From Nonomuraea soli (GTDB taxonomy: Bacteria; Actinomycetota; Actinomycetes; Streptosporangiales; Streptosporangiaceae), in NCBI RefSeq assembly GCF_013761175.1, contig NZ_JACDUR010000010.1, positions 186,001-250,000 of the forward strand: a DNA stretch of 64,000 bases, given 5' to 3'. Both the position numbers and the translations under genes were made by a program. Shown piece by piece: positions 61,745 to 64,000 of the stretch. Below the pieces are notes generated by a model. The model worked only from the letters and a program-made list of their open reading frames with translations, searched no databases and was not told the origin of the DNA. Positions within the stretch are counted from its first letter, which is position 1, and each line of letters begins with the position of its first letter.

Positions 61745-62664
61745 GTGACAATCCGCCCGCGTCAGGCGTGCGCGTGCCATGGGAGCACGTCCCCGCGGCT
61801 GTACGTCAGCGCATCGAGGACTTCCTGGGCTCCCCGGTCGCCGACGCCGTCACCCAGACCGGCGGCTTCTCCCCGGCGGCCGCCGTACGCCTGGTCACCG
61901 CCGACGGCACACGCGCCTTCGTCAAGGCCTGCGGGCCCGACCCGAACCCGCACTCGGTCGAGATCTACCGCAACGAGGCCAGGATCGCCTCCCGGCTGCC
62001 CGCCTCGGTGCCCGCGCCTCGGCTGCTGACGACCTTCGAGCACGACGGCTGGGTGGCCCTCGTCTTCGAGGACATCGAGGGCAGGCACCCGGTCACTCCG
62101 TGGGAACGCGAGGAACTCGACCGCGTCGTGGAGGCCGTGCGGACGATGAACACCGCCCTGACGCCCTCCCCGGTCGAGGCGCCCGCCATGGCCGACTACT
62201 ACGACGAGAACTTCCACGGCTGGCGGCGGCTCGTGACCGAGGACACCACCGGGCTGGACCCGTGGGCGCTGCGGTGGCTGGAGAGGCTCGCCGCGCTCGA
62301 AGCGGGCTGGGCCGAGGCGACCAAGGGCGACACCCTGCTCCAGTCCGACCTGCGCGCCGACAACATCCTGCTGGCAGGCGAGCGCGTCTACTTCGTGGAC
62401 TGGCCGCACGCCTGCGTCGGGGCGGCCTGGTTCGACCTGCTGGCCATGCTGCCGTCGGTGCGCATGCAGGGCGGTCCGCCGCCTCAGGACCTGCTGCCCG
62501 ACCCCTCCCACGACATCACCGTCGGGCTCGTCGCCCTGGCCGGCTATTTCGTACGGCAGGGCCGCCTGCCCGACCCTCCGGGCCTGCCCACCCTGCGGGC
62601 CTTCCAGCGTGCCCAGGGCGCCGTCGCGATCGAGTGGCTGAAGCACCGCACCGGGTGGCAGTAG
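61741..62664 (+). CDS. Aminoglycoside-phosphotransferase-family protein
   Basis: 307 residues of the APH/kinase-like fold. The catalytic loop reads QSDLRADNIL, with the Asp and Asn present but Gln-Ser in place of the usual His-Gly; the metal loop is YFVDWPHA (Asp present). N-terminal glycine-rich GGFSPAAAVRL and Lys in FVKAC fit nucleotide binding. It is probably a small-molecule kinase; there is no evidence that it confers antibiotic resistance. ATG 61741 overlaps the sortase stop (ATGA). Confidence 0.85.
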   Translation: MSDNPPASGVRVPWEHVPAAVRQRIEDFLGSPVADAVTQTGGFSPAAAVRLVTADGTRAFVKACGPDPNPHSVEIYRNEARIASRLPASVPAPRLLTTFEHDGWVALVFEDIEGRHPVTPWEREELDRVVEAVRTMNTALTPSPVEAPAMADYYDENFHGWRRLVTEDTTGLDPWALRWLERLAALEAGWAEATKGDTLLQSDLRADNILLAGERVYFVDWPHACVGAAWFDLLAMLPSVRMQGGPPPQDLLPDPSHDITVGLVALAGYFVRQGRLPDPPGLPTLRAFQRAQGAVAIEWLKHRTGWQ

Positions 62665-62675
62665 GCTAACTATTC

Positions 62676-63314
62676 GTGCTGCTCCTGGCCTTTGACACCG
62701 CGACGCCTGCCGTCACCGCCGCCTTGCACGACGGTGAGCGGGTGCTCGCCGAGTCCACCACCATCGACGCCCGGCGCCACGGTGAGCTGCTCGCCCCCCT
62801 CATCGAGAAGACCCTGGCCCATGCCGGGGCCTCCATCCGCGACGTCACGGCCCTGGTCGCCGGCACCGGACCCGGGCCCTACACGGGCCTGCGCGTCGGC
62901 CTGGTGACCGCTCAGGGCCTGGCCACCTCGCTCGGGGTGCCCGCCTACGGCGTCTGCACCCTCGACGCCCTCGCCTACGGCTCCGGCCTGCGGGAGGAGT
63001 TCCTCGTCGCCACCGACGCGCGGCGCAAGGAGGTCTTCTGGGCGCGCTACTCCTCCTTCGGCAGCCGCCTCGACGGGCCCCACGTCGACAAGCCCGCCGA
63101 CGTGCCCGTCAACGGGCTGCCGGTGGTGGGTCCCCCGCTGTACCCCGAGATCCTGGGCGAGCCCCAGGCTCCGCCGTACCCCCTGGCCGGATTCCTGGCC
63201 GCCCTGGCGGCCGGGCGCCTCGCGGCGGGAGAGCGGCTCGACGAGCCGCGCCCGATCTACCTGCGCAGGCCCGACGCCGTGGAACCGGGAGCGCCCAAGA
63301 AGGTCATCCAGTGA
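62676..63314 (+). CDS. tsaB: tRNA t6A37 biosynthesis protein TsaB
   Basis: Partner of TsaD in t6A synthesis, 212 residues. LAFDTATPAVTAAL, HGELLAPLIEKTL, and VAGTGPGPYTGLRVG are family motifs. GTG 62676 starts MLLLAFDTA. The end overlaps rimI by four bases (GTGA). Confidence 0.95.
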   Translation: MLLLAFDTATPAVTAALHDGERVLAESTTIDARRHGELLAPLIEKTLAHAGASIRDVTALVAGTGPGPYTGLRVGLVTAQGLATSLGVPAYGVCTLDALAYGSGLREEFLVATDARRKEVFWARYSSFGSRLDGPHVDKPADVPVNGLPVVGPPLYPEILGEPQAPPYPLAGFLAALAAGRLAAGERLDEPRPIYLRRPDAVEPGAPKKVIQ

Positions 63315-63757
63315 ACATCCGTCAGATGACCTTCGACGACCTGCCCGCGGTCATGGCCATCGAGCGCGAGACCTTCCCGCTCGACGCCTGGAGCGAGGGC
63401 ATGATGCGCGGCGAGCTGGCCGAGCAGCCGCGCACCAGGCACTACGTCGTGGCCGAGGTCGACTCCGAGATCGTCGGCTACGCCGGGATGGCCGCCGCCG
63501 CCGACCAGGCCGACGTGCAGACCATCGCCGTGCTGGCCGCCCACCGCACCCGCGGCATCGGCAGCGCCATGCTCACGGTTCTGCTCGACGAGGCGCGCAA
63601 ACGCGGCGCGATCGAGATCTTCCTCGAGGTCCGCTCCGACAACCCCGGCGCCAGGTCGGTCTACGAACGCTTCGGCTTCGAGGAGATCGGCATGCGCCGC
63701 CGCTACTACGACGACGGCACCGACGCCGTCGTGATGAAGAGGAAGCTCCATGGCTGA
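63311..63757 (+). CDS. rimI: Ribosomal protein S18 alanine N-acetyltransferase
   Basis: GNAT acetyltransferase, 148 residues. Acetyl-CoA motif HRTRGIGSAML, substrate region LEVRSDNPGARSVYERFGF, and the opening IRQMTFDDLPAVMAIERETF are typical of RimI. GTG 63311 overlaps tsaB. Conserved tsaB-rimI-tsaD order supports the assignment. Confidence 0.93.
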   Translation: MNIRQMTFDDLPAVMAIERETFPLDAWSEGMMRGELAEQPRTRHYVVAEVDSEIVGYAGMAAAADQADVQTIAVLAAHRTRGIGSAMLTVLLDEARKRGAIEIFLEVRSDNPGARSVYERFGFEEIGMRRRYYDDGTDAVVMKRKLHG

Positions 63758-64000
63758 CGAACCCTTGGTGCTGGGCATCGAGACCTCCTGTGACGAGACC
63801 GGCGTGGGCATCGTGCGCGGGCACACCCTGCTCGCCAACACGATCGCCTCCAGCGTCGAGGAGCACGCCCGCTTCGGCGGCGTCGTGCCCGAGGTCGCCT
63901 CCCGCGCCCACCTCGAAGCCATGACACCCACCGTCGAGCGTGCCCTGGCCGACGCCGGGCTGAAGTTCTCCGACATCGACGCCATTGCGGTCACCGCAGG
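63750..64000 (+). CDS. tsaD: tRNA threonylcarbamoyltransferase TsaD, N-terminal part
   Basis: Starts at ATG 63750 inside the rimI end (eight-base overlap) and runs off the window after 83 codons. Visible: LVLGIETSCDETGVGIV, the TsaD signature, and FGGVVPEVASRAHLEAM. The metal-binding His pair normally found just after this region would lie beyond the window. Confidence 0.95.
   Translation, partial: MADEPLVLGIETSCDETGVGIVRGHTLLANTIASSVEEHARFGGVVPEVASRAHLEAMTPTVERALADAGLKFSDIDAIAVTA

Noticed and set aside
61741..62664. Antibiotic-resistance kinase
   Set aside because: Only fold-level similarity to aminoglycoside phosphotransferases; altered catalytic loop and housekeeping context.

Overview
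This window is chromosomal DNA from a high-GC actinobacterium. The order rpoC, rpsL-rpsG-fusA-tuf, S10 operon, spc operon with secY-adk-map, infA-rpmJ, alpha operon, truA, rplM-rpsI-glmM, coaA, acpS, alr, tsaE, tsaB-rimI-tsaD is the conserved core of filamentous Actinobacteria. Frequent GTG and TTG starts, two class F sortases, a very large LuxR-type ATPase regulator and a strong G/C bias at third codon positions fit Streptosporangiales (Nonomuraea/Streptosporangium-like). That placement is inferred from gene content, not from a comparison I could run.

Layout. 1-2112 is the 3' part of rpoC, closed by a UUCG-loop terminator and followed by a hairpin-rich repeat. 2546-7645 is a small accessory block: aldo/keto reductase, a methyltransferase facing a TetR regulator, a DUF1905 protein facing an ECF sigma factor, and a coupled endonuclease/exonuclease/phosphatase-family protein. 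8095-12406 is the str operon. 12677-18106 (S10) and 18387-25766 (spc, secY, adk, map) follow with very short gaps; the few long gaps hold strong hairpins. 25787-28144 is an accessory insert: DUF1707 protein, a Trp/Lys-rich exported protein, a C-tail-anchored exported protein and a class F sortase. 28343-33158 carries infA, rpmJ, the alpha operon and truA.

33282-37950 is a minus-strand cluster of a CAP-domain protein and two single-pass proteins sharing a paralogous extracytoplasmic domain, one with a roughly 750-residue Pro-rich cytoplasmic part full of tandem repeats. 38237-40558 is rplM-rpsI-glmM. 40668-45281 is an ATP-grasp / acyltransferase-like / adenylate-forming-enzyme operon plus an exported protein; these genes and the DNA after them are unusually rich in in-frame minisatellites. 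45876-49267 is a four-gene overlapping ABC operon with two ATPase/permease pairs. 49308-55900 holds DUF389, coaA, a Tat-exported PhoX-like phosphatase, a VOC protein and the LuxR-type ATPase regulator.

55952-64000 is a forward run of cell-envelope and tRNA-modification genes (acpS, NAD(P)HX repair, alr, hydrolase, tsaE, tsaB, rimI, tsaD). Between tsaE and tsaB lie a second exported-protein/sortase pair and a phosphotransferase-like gene.

The least explained parts are the minisatellite-bearing ATP-grasp/adenylation operon, the two repeated 'C-tail-anchored exported protein + class F sortase' modules, the paralogous Pro-rich membrane cluster, and several large conserved-looking hairpins in ribosomal-protein leaders. 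No tRNA, rRNA, CRISPR array or intact insertion sequence was recognised.
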